DNA from: Blattamonas nauphoetae
Lineage: Eukaryota; Preaxostyla; Oxymonadida
Direction: 5' to 3'
Assembly: GCA_033064195.1 (NCBI GenBank)
Contig: JARBJD010000047.1
Coordinates: 124,001-188,000 of the forward strand
DNA length: 64,000 bases
In this document: positions 21,836-31,945 of the stretch, piece by piece
Layout of the letters: each line of letters starts with the position of its first letter
Position numbering within the stretch: position 1 is the stretch's first letter
Notes under the pieces: generated by a model
Seen by the model: the letters and a program-made list of their open reading frames with translations, nothing else
The model's database searches: none
Told to the model about the DNA's origin: nothing
Program-made: the position numbers and the translations under genes

Positions 21836-22190
21836 GATTGGACGTTGCCAATGTTGGACTGGACAATCGACCTCTATTGGACATTCATTTTTAGACTTGC
21901 TTCTCTCATCCTCAATTCACTCATTCAATCATTTTCACAAAGAAATGACAATAATCACTTAAGAAATAGCGAAATGGAGATAATTTGATCATATTTAGCC
22001 AAGTGTGAATCTCGACTTGATCCACCCACCATTGGACGTCATTGGACGTGACTGGACATTTCGCTGAAATTTTTTTTCTGAAGTCTACACAATTAGTGCA
22101 TCCCGTTTATTGAGGTTTTGACGAGTCGGCAAAATTGGACAGTCCAATGGACTGTCCAGTCCTGGACTGTCCAATCGACACCTATTAAGG
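21836..22190. repeat. TGGAC-rich repeat region
   Basis: Contains many TGGAC and GTCCA words. Two direct copies of GGACWRTCGACMYCTATT-like sequence lie near 21,858 and 22,165, and the right part is an imperfect palindrome (GGACAGTCCAATGGACTGTCC, about 22,136-22,156). A third related patch is at 24,030-24,070. No gene overlaps it. Confidence 0.5.
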
Positions 22191-22199
22191 GACACAGTT

Positions 22200-24285
22200 C
22201 ATTCTCAATTCCGATTGCAGTTTGATTTTACCACTTATCTCTCACTTTTTTGATTAATATTAGATCTCCTCTCTTTGTTTGGGCACTGCAATGTCTTCAT
22301 CTCTGCGTTTTGCTGGCCCTGGATGTGGCCAAACTCACAACGGTTTGAATCGTCATTGACAGTGTTTTCTCTCTTTTTTTTCAATGTATTGACACCTCCT
22401 TCACACACTCTATCTCAATCTCTCGCAGGAACAGAGTGATCACTCATCCACATGCGACAAGTCGACACAATCCATCTTTCGTTCCCCTTCTGCTCTGAGA
22501 AGAAACGAACGACAGTCATCATGTGGAAAGATAAAGAAATTCGAATGTGTACAAAGGAACCTTTCACAATGATGGACAAATTGTGCCCCAAAATGCACAA
22601 GGATGGTGGAGTTGCTATTTTCGGTAGCCATCTCTCGCTTATTGTCTTTTTGACGTTTTTTTGATTTGATTTGTCCTTCATCACTCTTATATTCACTTCT
22701 CTCATTTGAACAGGGACTGAGGAACAGATAAGAGAAGATAGCGAAAGAATCTAAAGGTGAGCGGAAAGAAGCGGAGGAGAGAAAAACAAGGAAGAAGGAA
22801 TTGAAGCACATCATCTTCCTGTCTTGATCTTCGACAATGAGGAACAGGAGTCAGAATTGGATGTGGTGAACGCGACATCTCTCGAACGGGGACAAAATCA
22901 CTACAGTGTGGATTCCCACCTCTCCACTTTCAACGTCTTCTCATTCACTCCATTTAGAAAAATACATGTAGCAATGTTTGCGGAGTTGTACTGGTTGAAC
23001 GACGAGTTCACCTAAACGCATCCGAACAATATCCGACGATTGATCGGTGTTAAGTTACTCTTTGTGATTAAAAAACGATTCTATCGATGCGCAAACTCCA
23101 TAATTATCCCCTTTCATCCCAACCATCATCGACACTTCGAACTTGTCCAGGATCAAACGAAGAACAGAAAAGGATAAATGACAACATTTCTCGAATTAAA
23201 CACCCCTTCTAGTCTCCCCCTCATCTCCTTCAATCGAAACTTAGTTCGGAAGTGGTGTGATATTCATTTTTATAGTTCTATCTTCTCCCAAGTTGATTCA
23301 ACTTTGTCACCACTGAAACTTCTCTCCCATCGATCCAATGTGATTGTTCCAAGCAGATGGTGTCCAACAAACAACTTATCAATCAACGCTGTCGATTCAG
23401 GTTTCATCCACACTCTGTGAGAGTCAAAAGAATATCAGGCGAGTGAGCGATACTCCAACTCCTCGTACAAAGAGGATGCTCGAAATTTATCGTCTCGTCG
23501 AACCCGTGCGATGATCCGAAACAGCAAATCTTCAAATCTGAACTATATCTGACTCCTCACCATGTTTATCTGGACTACTCAACTTAACAAACAGACGCCG
23601 TCTAGAATTGGAGAAAGAACACAACGAGAGAAGAGTACAAAGAAGCATGATGAGGAGATGATAAAAGCGAGAGAACATGAAGAGTAGGGAGAGGAGGATT
23701 TGCACATTCATTCGCATTCTGTTTTCATCAGATCCCACATCATTCATTCCTCATTCTTTGAGATATGCCATTTGTTTGTATGTATCTCGTTCTTTTCTTG
23801 TCTGAACGCAGAAAACACCAAGAGTGAGATTCACTCTTTGATCGAACCCATGCTGTTCATGAATCGATCCCCAACTCTCTACACGTGTATGTGGGCAGGA
23901 GATATCCTCTTTCACAGGCATTCTGTGGATGCTTTCTTTAATATCATCCCTCCAACCACGATTCGTATTGAGATCGAGCTGTCAAAAGCATAATAGATTT
24001 TTACCAGCGCTGCGACGCCCAAATAGGAGACTGGACATTGGACTGGACAATCACACCTCGACTGGACACAGCTTAACAGGCCAAGGGAAGTGGAGTGTTG
24101 GAATCAATTAATCCAAAACAAACACATCCACGATCGTTCGTCACTAGCAGCGGGGGAAGCGACAAGATGGCATGTGGTTGTGGCTGAGAATTCTGTGGTG
24201 CAGTTTTGAGTTCGATCATTGGAAAGACGAAGCGAATGGTTGCTGATCAGCCCATGATCATCCAGTTCACTCTTCGTCACCATAA
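22200..24285. other. Long spacer, no gene seen
   Basis: AT-rich sequence with only short frames on both strands. Nothing matches a family I know. A further TGGAC-type repeat lies at 24,030-24,070 just before the phosphatase gene. Confidence 0.5.
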
Positions 24286-25770
24286 ATGTCTCGCACATCG
24301 CATGTACTGAGTGATTATGGCTTTGCTGAAGATGCCAATCCGTCGTTTCGATCGGACATGGAAGTTTATCTCTCTTATTGATCAATCGTTAGGATGGACA
24401 TACTCACGTGGACCCGTGTGGTCCTACTCAGAACATGGCATTTCTTGGGATATACGATGGTCATGGAGGACGGGATACAGTCACTTATATTCAACGTCAT
24501 CTTCATGAGGTCTGTATTCTGTCACAAGACACATCGTTCTTGACATCTACTTTTTTCTCTCTACACTCCAATTCATTCACCGTGCCTCACTTCCACTGTT
24601 CTTCCATCCCTCTCAGCGTTTCCTCTTTATCCTTCAAAGGGATACCTGGCGTTCTGCGGCCCAAGCTGGTGTTGAAGCTTTTCGTGTCACAGACTCAGAA
24701 ACAGCATCTAAGAACTGTCTTTATGATGGTACGCTTGAATCTATCCTTTACATCTATTTCCACTCGTTTTGTCATTCATTAGGTTGCACAGCGATTGTAG
24801 TCATCGTGGAGAAGAAACAGACTGAAACAGGGTTAATCTACCACATTACATCACTGAATTGTGGTGACGCCCGTGCTGTCCTTGTGTATGTCTCCAATTT
24901 TCGATTATTCGCATTTTTTCCACCCACATCAATATCTCTCAACAACTTGTGTCATTCTCTTTATTCTTTCATTCCATCTTCCTCTTCCCATCAACAGACG
25001 AAACGGAGTTGGCAGACGCATATCCTGCGATCACAAACCTGGTCTGCCATCAGAAAGCGACAGAATTCGAAGTGCAGGAGGATTTGTCGCTGGCGGTCGT
25101 GTGAATGGTTTGGAACCGTTATTCTCCCCTTTCACGCTGATTAGGATTGCTATCTGTCTCTCGCTCGTTTGGAGATCACGCAATGAAGAAGTTAATCATC
25201 TGCGATCCTTTCGTCAGTGAGACGACTATTGACCCATCAGCTCCTCCTCCAGCGCCGTCCTCGCCTCTCCCGCAAGTCAAAACTCAGCCCAAACAAGCCA
25301 GTTTTGCAGGTGGACTTCGAGGCACTCCAAAAGGCGGCCGAAAGATTCAAGCTGGAAAGAAGCCTTCAGAAGATGAAACAAATGAAATGGAGATGGCCCC
25401 GCAGACACCACTCTCTCCAAAGGGAAGTGGAAGTGGAGGACCGCAGGTTAGTGAAACTGTAGTAAGTCAATCAATGGGCGATGTTTTTGTGATCTTGGCA
25501 TGTGATGGTGTATGGGATGTTATTGGTGATGACGAGGCAGCTGAAATCATCAAGCCTTATGGGGATAATTGCAGAAAGGTGTGTTATAGCCTCGTTTTTT
25601 GACTTCCCATTTTTCTCTCTCTTCAAATGCCCTCCTCTCCATCTACCCTTCTCTTTTCGACTCCTCACGCCTTCTATCCTTCTCTTTTTCAGGCTGCGGA
25701 TGTTCTTGTGAAGGCTGCGCTTGAGAAGGGAACGATGGACAACGTGAGTGTCATCGTTGCTCGACTTTGA
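24286..25770 (+). CDS. PP2C-type protein phosphatase, seven exons
   Basis: Exons 24286-24363, 24393-24509, 24617-24728, 24783-24885, 24998-25107, 25145-25578 and 25693-25770 give an uninterrupted frame of 343 residues. Two of the introns are only 29 and 37 bases. Splicing yields every PP2C motif: RSDMEDGHTHVD, FLGIYDGHGG, DGCTAIVVIV, LNCGDARAVL, SCDHKPGLPSESDRI, GGFVAGGRVNGLLSVSRSFG, ACDGVWDVI and the final DNVSVIVARL. The metal-binding Asp residues are present. PP2C enzymes remove phosphate from Ser/Thr in a Mg/Mn-dependent way. Between the SRSFGD and ACDGVWD motifs is a Pro/Gly/Lys-rich insert of about 80 residues. The ATG chosen is the first in frame and gives a short leader, normal for small soluble PP2Cs. 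Confidence 0.9.
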
Positions 25771-26038
25771 AGACTACAACTTTTGCGATGCTGTTCTGTT
25801 CGTAAATAGATGTTTCTTTTGATCATCTTTGTTTAAGTTGTGATTTTGACCCTTCACTCGGAGAGATCACACTCCATTCGTTTCGTTTTCCTCACCCACT
25901 TCACAGAGACCCGAATCCATCGCCCCACTCTCAAAATCACCCATCCGAACGATTATTTCCCAAAGATCGATCAATAAACGACAATATAATTCGAACTATT
26001 GAGAAAAAAGCAAAAAGAAAGTTATGATTCAATTTTTA

Positions 26039-27574
26039 TCAGTAACGCACCGGATGTGTCGCAATTCTCAGCGGAGGACGTTTAGCACTCCCAAAGCTCA
26101 CCGGCGAGACCTCGTTCTTTGTTTGTTCCTTCGGCATGCTTCTTTCCGCCGCCTTAGAGAACGAGCTCCAGGTTGTGACTGCATACTTGTTCTGAGCAGT
26201 CTCCACACTTCCCCTCGGCCTTGCGCGAGATTCCGTGCTCTCAGTTCCTCTCATACGAGCATTGGCTGTCTTCGTATTCCGTTTGATGATGGCCGACGTG
26301 TCTGGGAGCATATAAGATACTTGCCCATATTGTGCATATGTTGAAGAGACGGGCTTGCCACTGGCATATTCCGGATAGAATGGGGTGGCTTTTTGGAGTG
26401 ATCGAGGGCGGAATGTGCAATTCTTGTCCGTTTCGGCTTCTTCGGCCGTTTTTCGGGCTTTTGCAGCTCCGCCACGAAGAGAGGGATCGATTGTGGACAA
26501 CATCTTTCGCTCCCTGGCAGTGGCTTCCGGGTTGAACCGATCTGCCATTGGAGGGAATTCGTGTTGATATGCTCGCTTGTGTTTGTAGAGGATGGCTTCC
26601 TGAGTGACCCCCTGCATCCCCTCCACCGAATCGGATGTCCAACCGTACCCATCCATGGATCTCGTCATTGGTTGCGAACCCCCAAAATCGAACCCTCTTC
26701 CTCGTGTTCTGGTCATCGCAAGCGGCTCTGTTCGCTCCTCCCCATCCAAAACAGGTCTGGCAGCATCCATCCCTGGCGACATGAACACCGTTCCAGGGAT
26801 CTGATCCTGCGCCCTTCGAGCCGTGACACGCCCTTCATAAAAGGCATTATAGTCACGCGCAGTCGCTGCTCTACGTTTGGCAGGAATGCGGTAATTTGGG
26901 CGTCGCTCTCGCAACGGAGAATCACCAAAAGCTTGATGGACGATCTCCTTCTTCGGTCGTTTTATTCCAAGCAATCGTTCGGCGTGGAGAGGAAATATGG
27001 CTGATTGGTTCAATGAACGTTCAAAGAATTCTTGTTGGGCCGTGGGGCGGGTCGTGGGGGGGCGTGGTTGTTGATAGAACGTGTCAGCCATCCTCATGTT
27101 TTCGGGGCGAGGGGGTTTCGTTTTGTGGTGCCTATATTCGTCATATGATGTATGTGTTTCATTCATCACTGAGAGAAAGAAGAGTGGACGAGAAATGAGA
27201 ATCGAATCGAGAGAGAGGGAGAAGTCAAGTGGGATTCGGAGACAATGAATTTGGAAATGGGGGTCGGTTTCATACACTCTCGATAGGAAGGGGCTTTTGA
27301 ATGGATCGTGGAGGTATAATTCTGTTGATGACGAGGATTCGGACGATGTCGGTCTGGAAGATAGAAAAGATGAAGAAGTGAAAATGCCAGAAAATGAAGA
27401 TAGAAGAGGTGGCATACATGGTTGGGTTGAATCATAGCCAACATCGAAACCGTACTGTATTTCAGGTTGAGAATTTGTCGTGTCATTTAGTGCATTTCCA
27501 TGAGGCTGTTCGTCGTACTCATTGGACAGAGTTGAGTCAAACACATCAGAGTCACCGTAATTTGAATAGTGCAT
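26039..27574 (-). CDS. Unknown basic protein, three exons
   Basis: Exons 27574-27418, 27353-27276 and 27168-26039 join in one frame of 454 residues (introns 64 and 107 bases, both starting GTATG). I do not recognise the family. The protein is Arg-rich and largely disordered, with the motif NCTFRPRSL near residue 345. The same NCTF.P pattern occurs in the long protein at 55,603-58,494. F.P repeats of this kind occur in cytoskeletal or flagellar proteins of protists, but I cannot assign a role. Ends Tyr-TGA. Confidence 0.65.
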   Translation of the reverse strand: MHYSNYGDSDVFDSTLSNEYDEQPHGNALNDTTNSQPEIQYGFDVGYDSTQPCMPPLLSSFSGIFTSSSFLSSRPTSSESSSSTELYLHDPFKSPFLSRVYETDPHFQIHCLRIPLDFSLSLDSILISRPLFFLSVMNETHTSYDEYRHHKTKPPRPENMRMADTFYQQPRPPTTRPTAQQEFFERSLNQSAIFPLHAERLLGIKRPKKEIVHQAFGDSPLRERRPNYRIPAKRRAATARDYNAFYEGRVTARRAQDQIPGTVFMSPGMDAARPVLDGEERTEPLAMTRTRGRGFDFGGSQPMTRSMDGYGWTSDSVEGMQGVTQEAILYKHKRAYQHEFPPMADRFNPEATARERKMLSTIDPSLRGGAAKARKTAEEAETDKNCTFRPRSLQKATPFYPEYASGKPVSSTYAQYGQVSYMLPDTSAIIKRNTKTANARMRGTESTESRARPRGSVETAQNKYAVTTWSSFSKAAERSMPKEQTKNEVSPVSFGSAKRPPLRIATHPVRY

Positions 27575-27679
27575 CGTCGTCGAATCTTTTAAGATCAACT
27601 CGGGAAACAATCGCCCTTAATCGCATCTTTTGATGGTGACAAAAAAAGGGCGACACTCAGAGTGAGAGAAAAACTCGTC

Positions 27680-27900
27680 AAAAATGAAAAGATTTATAAC
27701 CAACAGCAAGTATGGCATGTGGAAGAATCGTCACATTTTTTCGGTTGAGATGAAAATTGGCACTGAACGAGAGATCGCGACCAGTCAGCACAAGCTGAAA
27801 TGAGTACAAAACAGAACGTTGGGACAAGGTGAAGTGTTGAGAGAACAACAAGAACAATTTGGGCCTTCGTACTGCAGATTCGAGGCGAATTGTGGAAAAC
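27680..27900. repeat. Downstream sequence shared with the SPRY gene at 54.7 kb
   Basis: About 120 bases here (from GCGACCAGTCAGCACAAGC onward) are nearly identical to 54,563-54,680. Both lie directly after the stop codon of a minus-strand SPRY gene, so they are probably duplicated 3' untranslated sequence. Confidence 0.6.
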
Positions 27901-27919
27901 GATGAAAAGTGGGAGTCAA

Positions 27920-29529
27920 TCACCATTTAATTTCTTTCCTCTTTTTTGAGATTGGAGTTGGTTGGGATAGGCGAGAAATGTTGTCAATTCGGAACGAAAT
28001 GATGCTTCCAGAGACAGAGCACTGAAAAAGAGATGGGTGATTCTAAATGAATTGTTACTTGCGTATTATTTTTGTGTACGCCAGGAGATTTGCCATACAA
28101 TTCCTACCGTCTCCATATACAACTTCTTTCAACACACTGAAGGTTTTTTAAGTTCATTTACCGATTCATACACTCTTTTCATTCAGATTTCTGCTTTCGG
28201 TGACCTATCTTCGCCAAGTATTGGATATACTTCCTCATTTGCGTTAGATCAGTGTTGGAACACTTCATTTGATGAGAACCAACATAGTTTGCATTGTTTA
28301 TTCTTTTTCATCTTCTCTCTCCAAAGTCAGTTTTCAACAGTCTTCCAAACAGCTTCGAGACTTGACATCTCGCTGATTAATGTCATAATCTGGTATTTTC
28401 GGATATCTTCCTTCTTTTTTTTCGTTTTGTTCAGATGATCTTGTTCGCCTCGTCCCGCGATCAACATGCGTTTTCTGTTCGTCCTCCCTCTTTGATGCTA
28501 TCCCTCAAAAACTGATATTCCTTCGCAAGTTGACATCAAACAAACCATTCTGACATTTTCAGTATATTGCATAGCTATACTCCTCGTCTGGTGTGATAAG
28601 GCATTGAGAAGCTTTTCGTGATTTTTTGAATGATTTGTGCATTTCTTTCACTTTTTGCTCATGTATCCGTTCTTTTTTGCCGTTTTACACCATTTACTAG
28701 TTTTATGACGCGTATTGTCACAAAAAGTGTGTCAAATTGTGCTGGTGAAAAAAACGTCGTCTCAAACGCGATCAAAACAAAATTCACTCAATTTATCGCT
28801 TATTGTCTCTTTAAGCCTGTAACTGTTAATTAGGCAAAATTTTGTTTTTGGTGACACTCCATAGTGTTTTGCAACAATTGATTTAGAATCACCCAGATGA
28901 TAATGAAGGAAGAAAGAATCAGACTCCAATTCGCACTGATGAAGGGATTCCTGACACGTATCGTTCCCCAGCCTCGCCGTTCACAAAGAATTGCACTGTT
29001 CCAGGAGTTGAGTCAAGATCAACTTCCATTCGGACACAATCACCTTCTTTCAGATCAGAGTGGCAATGATCTAATGAAACGGATGATGGAGTGTTGAAGT
29101 GGAGATGACCAAATCTGCTGAGACTGACAGATTCTGAGAAGATGAGAAGAGAGAAAAACAGACTTCGGACAAAAGTACCAAGTATTTCACCAACTGCCGG
29201 AATCGGATTGTTGGAGTCCAAAAAACCAAAAGATAGAGTTCCAGCTAAACGAACAATGAGGAGGAACCAACCATACAGCGAAGCGAGACAAGTGTTATTG
29301 TGACTGAAACAATTCCAGTTGTGAATGGGTCAGATAGAAGGAGAGAGCTCCATAGAGAAGATCCATCGTCATCCGTACCAAACAGTGTTCGGGAGATTAT
29401 GGTGTGGTCGACTGAGAAATGCGAAGGATCCGTGAAATCGAGCAATGGAAGTGTTTGGAGGGAAGTGGGAGCATGGTAAAGTTCTGGTGTTGTCAAAATA
29501 CGATTGGACGATGTTCCAATTCCCTCCAT
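27920..29529 (-). CDS. SPRY gene with an 860-bp transposon in its last intron
   Basis: Exons 29529-29277, 29244-28925 and 28021-27920 (253, 320 and 102 bases) join in one open frame of 224 residues. It contains FTDPSHFSVDHTIISRT, FFVNGEAGERYVSGIPSSV and SFRIDNISRLSQPTPIS, and ends KEIKW-TGA. The first intron is 32 bases. The last intron is 903 bases, but without the element at 28,035-28,894 and one AGAT copy it would be 39 bases. Upstream of the Met the sister-gene leader continues but with a TGA, so this copy is shorter at its N-terminus or starts here. Confidence 0.72.
28035..28894. mobile_element. 860-bp inverted-repeat DNA transposon
   Basis: The ends are imperfect inverted repeats of about 24 bases: GGGTGATTCTAAATGAATTG on the left and GGGTGATTCTAAATCAATTG read inward from the right. 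The tetranucleotide AGAT lies on both sides (28031-28034, 28895-28898). Its removal restores a typical 39-base SPRY intron. No transposase is recognised in it. It is unlike the 486-bp element at 15,146. Confidence 0.75.
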
Positions 29530-30971
29530 TGATCGAGTCGATACAATTCACTGGGAACTTGATCAAACCCGTGATTTGAGATTTGTCATCGGACCAAACA
29601 CTGAGATCATTAAAGCGGGTTGTTTCTGAATGCCCTTCAGACTGTCATACTCTCAGCAAGCTTTTCTCATTCCTACGATCCCGCAGACATTGAGCAAGAC
29701 ACGTGGACAGTTTGGTCAAAGAATAATTATGTGAAGAATGCATTATTTTCATCCAAATGATGATATCGAAGCAAAAGAGCGATGTATTTGTCGTTTCCAA
29801 GATAAACTCGTGCATACGTCAACTGTCTTCCTGTGTTTTGTCATTTTCTGTCCTTCTCCTGTTCCACTCCACAAGTGCCTGTTCCGTCGGGAAGCACCTC
29901 ATGGAGAGTGTGATGTTGATGTGCTTCGGTGATGCGTGACTTCTTCACAAGATCAGTCCGTTTCCGCCATCTGTTTTGTTTGTCGTGTCCAGTCTGACCT
30001 CTTCTTCATCTGCCTGCGAGGATGTCTCACTTGGTTCTTTTGGTGTTCTCCAAATGTGTGTCGTTTGGTCTTTGTCACTTCTTGCGAACGTCGCAGAATC
30101 GGTGAGTCAGACTCGCTCCTCGTTCATCGCGGCCTACCTGCAATATTCCCGTTTCTGAAGAATGTCCTCACAAACAACATGTTTTCTGCTCACAATTCTT
30201 TTCCATTTCAGTCTTGACTTCCATATTCTCTGTTTCTGGAGCTCTTTCTTAGTGTTGTTCCCAAAGTTCTTAGGAAAGTTCCTTCTTCACACCTTCGCCA
30301 ATGATTGTTCGGAATTTGTTCCGATGTTCATTGTTTGTCGATTGTAGCGGGTTTTTGTTGGGCAAACCGTTCTTTTTCAGGTTTCTTGCGTTGGGTGAGT
30401 TTTGTTGTGAGCATTGCCAATCCACTTGAAATGTCTGCTTCAGCTGCATCAAGATCATCCACTGAATGATCTGCATGATCAGACACTGCTCGCAATTCAT
30501 CCAATTCCTGCTCACATTCGAGTCACTCTCGTTCCATGATTTCAATATCTAACCATCGTCAGTCGAGCATCAAAAACGGTTCAATGGTGTGTGTGAAGAA
30601 GATGTGTCTCTTCCATTGATTCAATTGCTTCAAAACATCATTCCTCAGTGTGGCAGTCAGGACGGTTCGAAGCCATTCTGTTTTTTCATCAAATCAATCA
30701 TTCATTCGGTGAACAATTGAACAGCCTTGCTCGCTCCGACATGCATCTGATTCTGCATTTGTTGGTGGTCTCCCGATTTCGAAAGTGAGAAGAGACAATG
30801 GATTGTTGTCGCCATTTTGAGATGCCAGCATCCTTTCAATGGACCGACGGCTTCTTATTCGCCCTTCTCCGCTTTTCTCTTTCCTGGTCACCTTTGCTCA
30901 CATCATCGAGAGAGCACGGTATCATCTCACACGCAAGTGAATGGATGGAGCACACGTGGTGGGTGGTGAAC
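29530..30971. other. Spacer, no gene seen
   Basis: Only short, overlapping frames on both strands, none with recognisable motifs. The part next to 29,530 is a decayed leader of the adjoining SPRY gene. Confidence 0.45.
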
Positions 30972-31921
30972 TTACCATATCACTTCGTACATTCCATCTG
31001 AGATTGGTGTTGGTCGTGAGAGACGAAAAATGTTGTCAATTCGGAACGATGTTCCCGCATGAGAGGCAGAAAACTGAAAAAGGACGAAAATGGAAAGAAA
31101 AGAGAACCAGACTCCAATTCGCACGGATGAAGGGATTCCTGACACGGAATACCTTCCAGCCTCGCCATTCACAAAGAATTGCACTGTTCGAGGTGTTGAG
31201 TCATGATCAACTTCCATTCGCACACAAACGCCTTCATCCAGACGAGAGGAGCAAGCTTGACCTGAACCCGATGATGGAGTGTTGATCCAGAGTACGCCAA
31301 ATGAGTTGAGACCGACAGAGTCTGAGAAGATGAGAAGAGAGAGAAACAGACTGTTAACATTGAATCCAAGTTGTTCACCAAGTTTTGGAATCTGATATTT
31401 TGAATCCATCAAACCAACGACCACAGAACCATCTGATCAAACAATGAGAAGGATAGAAGCACACCAAAGCGCGAGAGAATGGTGAAAGTGAATGAGACAA
31501 CTCCAGACGTGAATGGATCGGGAATAAGCGTTGAGCCCCAACGAGAAGATACCTTTTTGTTCCGACTATGATCCGTTCGAGTGATTGTTGTTTGCTTGAT
31601 TGAGAAATGTGAGTGATCCGTGAAGATGAATTGTGGAAGTGTTTGGAGGGGAGAAGGAGCATGATAAAGTTCTGTTGATGTCAAAATGCGATTGGACTTT
31701 GATCCAACACCCTCCATTGATCGAATCGTCACAATTCTCTGCGAACTTGATCTAGCCCATGATTTGAGATGTCCATCAAGACAAAACACTGAAATCAATT
31801 CATTTGACCATTTCTGAAGAATGTCCTCACATGCAACATGACATCGAAAGCGAATTTGAAAGATGATGAGACCAGTGATGAAGGGCATGATCAGCATCTC
31901 TCTCCTCTGTCTATTCATCAT
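30972..31921 (-). CDS. SPRY gene with hydrophobic N-terminus
   Basis: Exons 31921-31465, 31432-31113 and 31073-30972; introns 32 and 39 bases; 292 residues. The N-terminus (MLIMPFITGLIIFQI after a few basic residues) is hydrophobic and may be a signal or membrane anchor, unlike the other SPRY-only copies in the window. The SPRY unit is complete: FTDHSHFSIKQTTITRTD, GLMDSKYQIPKLGEQLG, VRMEVDHDSTPRTVQFFVNG, GTSFRIDNIFRLSRPTPIS. The 39-base intron is in frame without a stop, so its removal cannot be proved by frame alone. Ends VIW-TAA. Confidence 0.72.
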
Positions 31922-31945
31922 TGAACATTTCTTTGTTGAACACTC

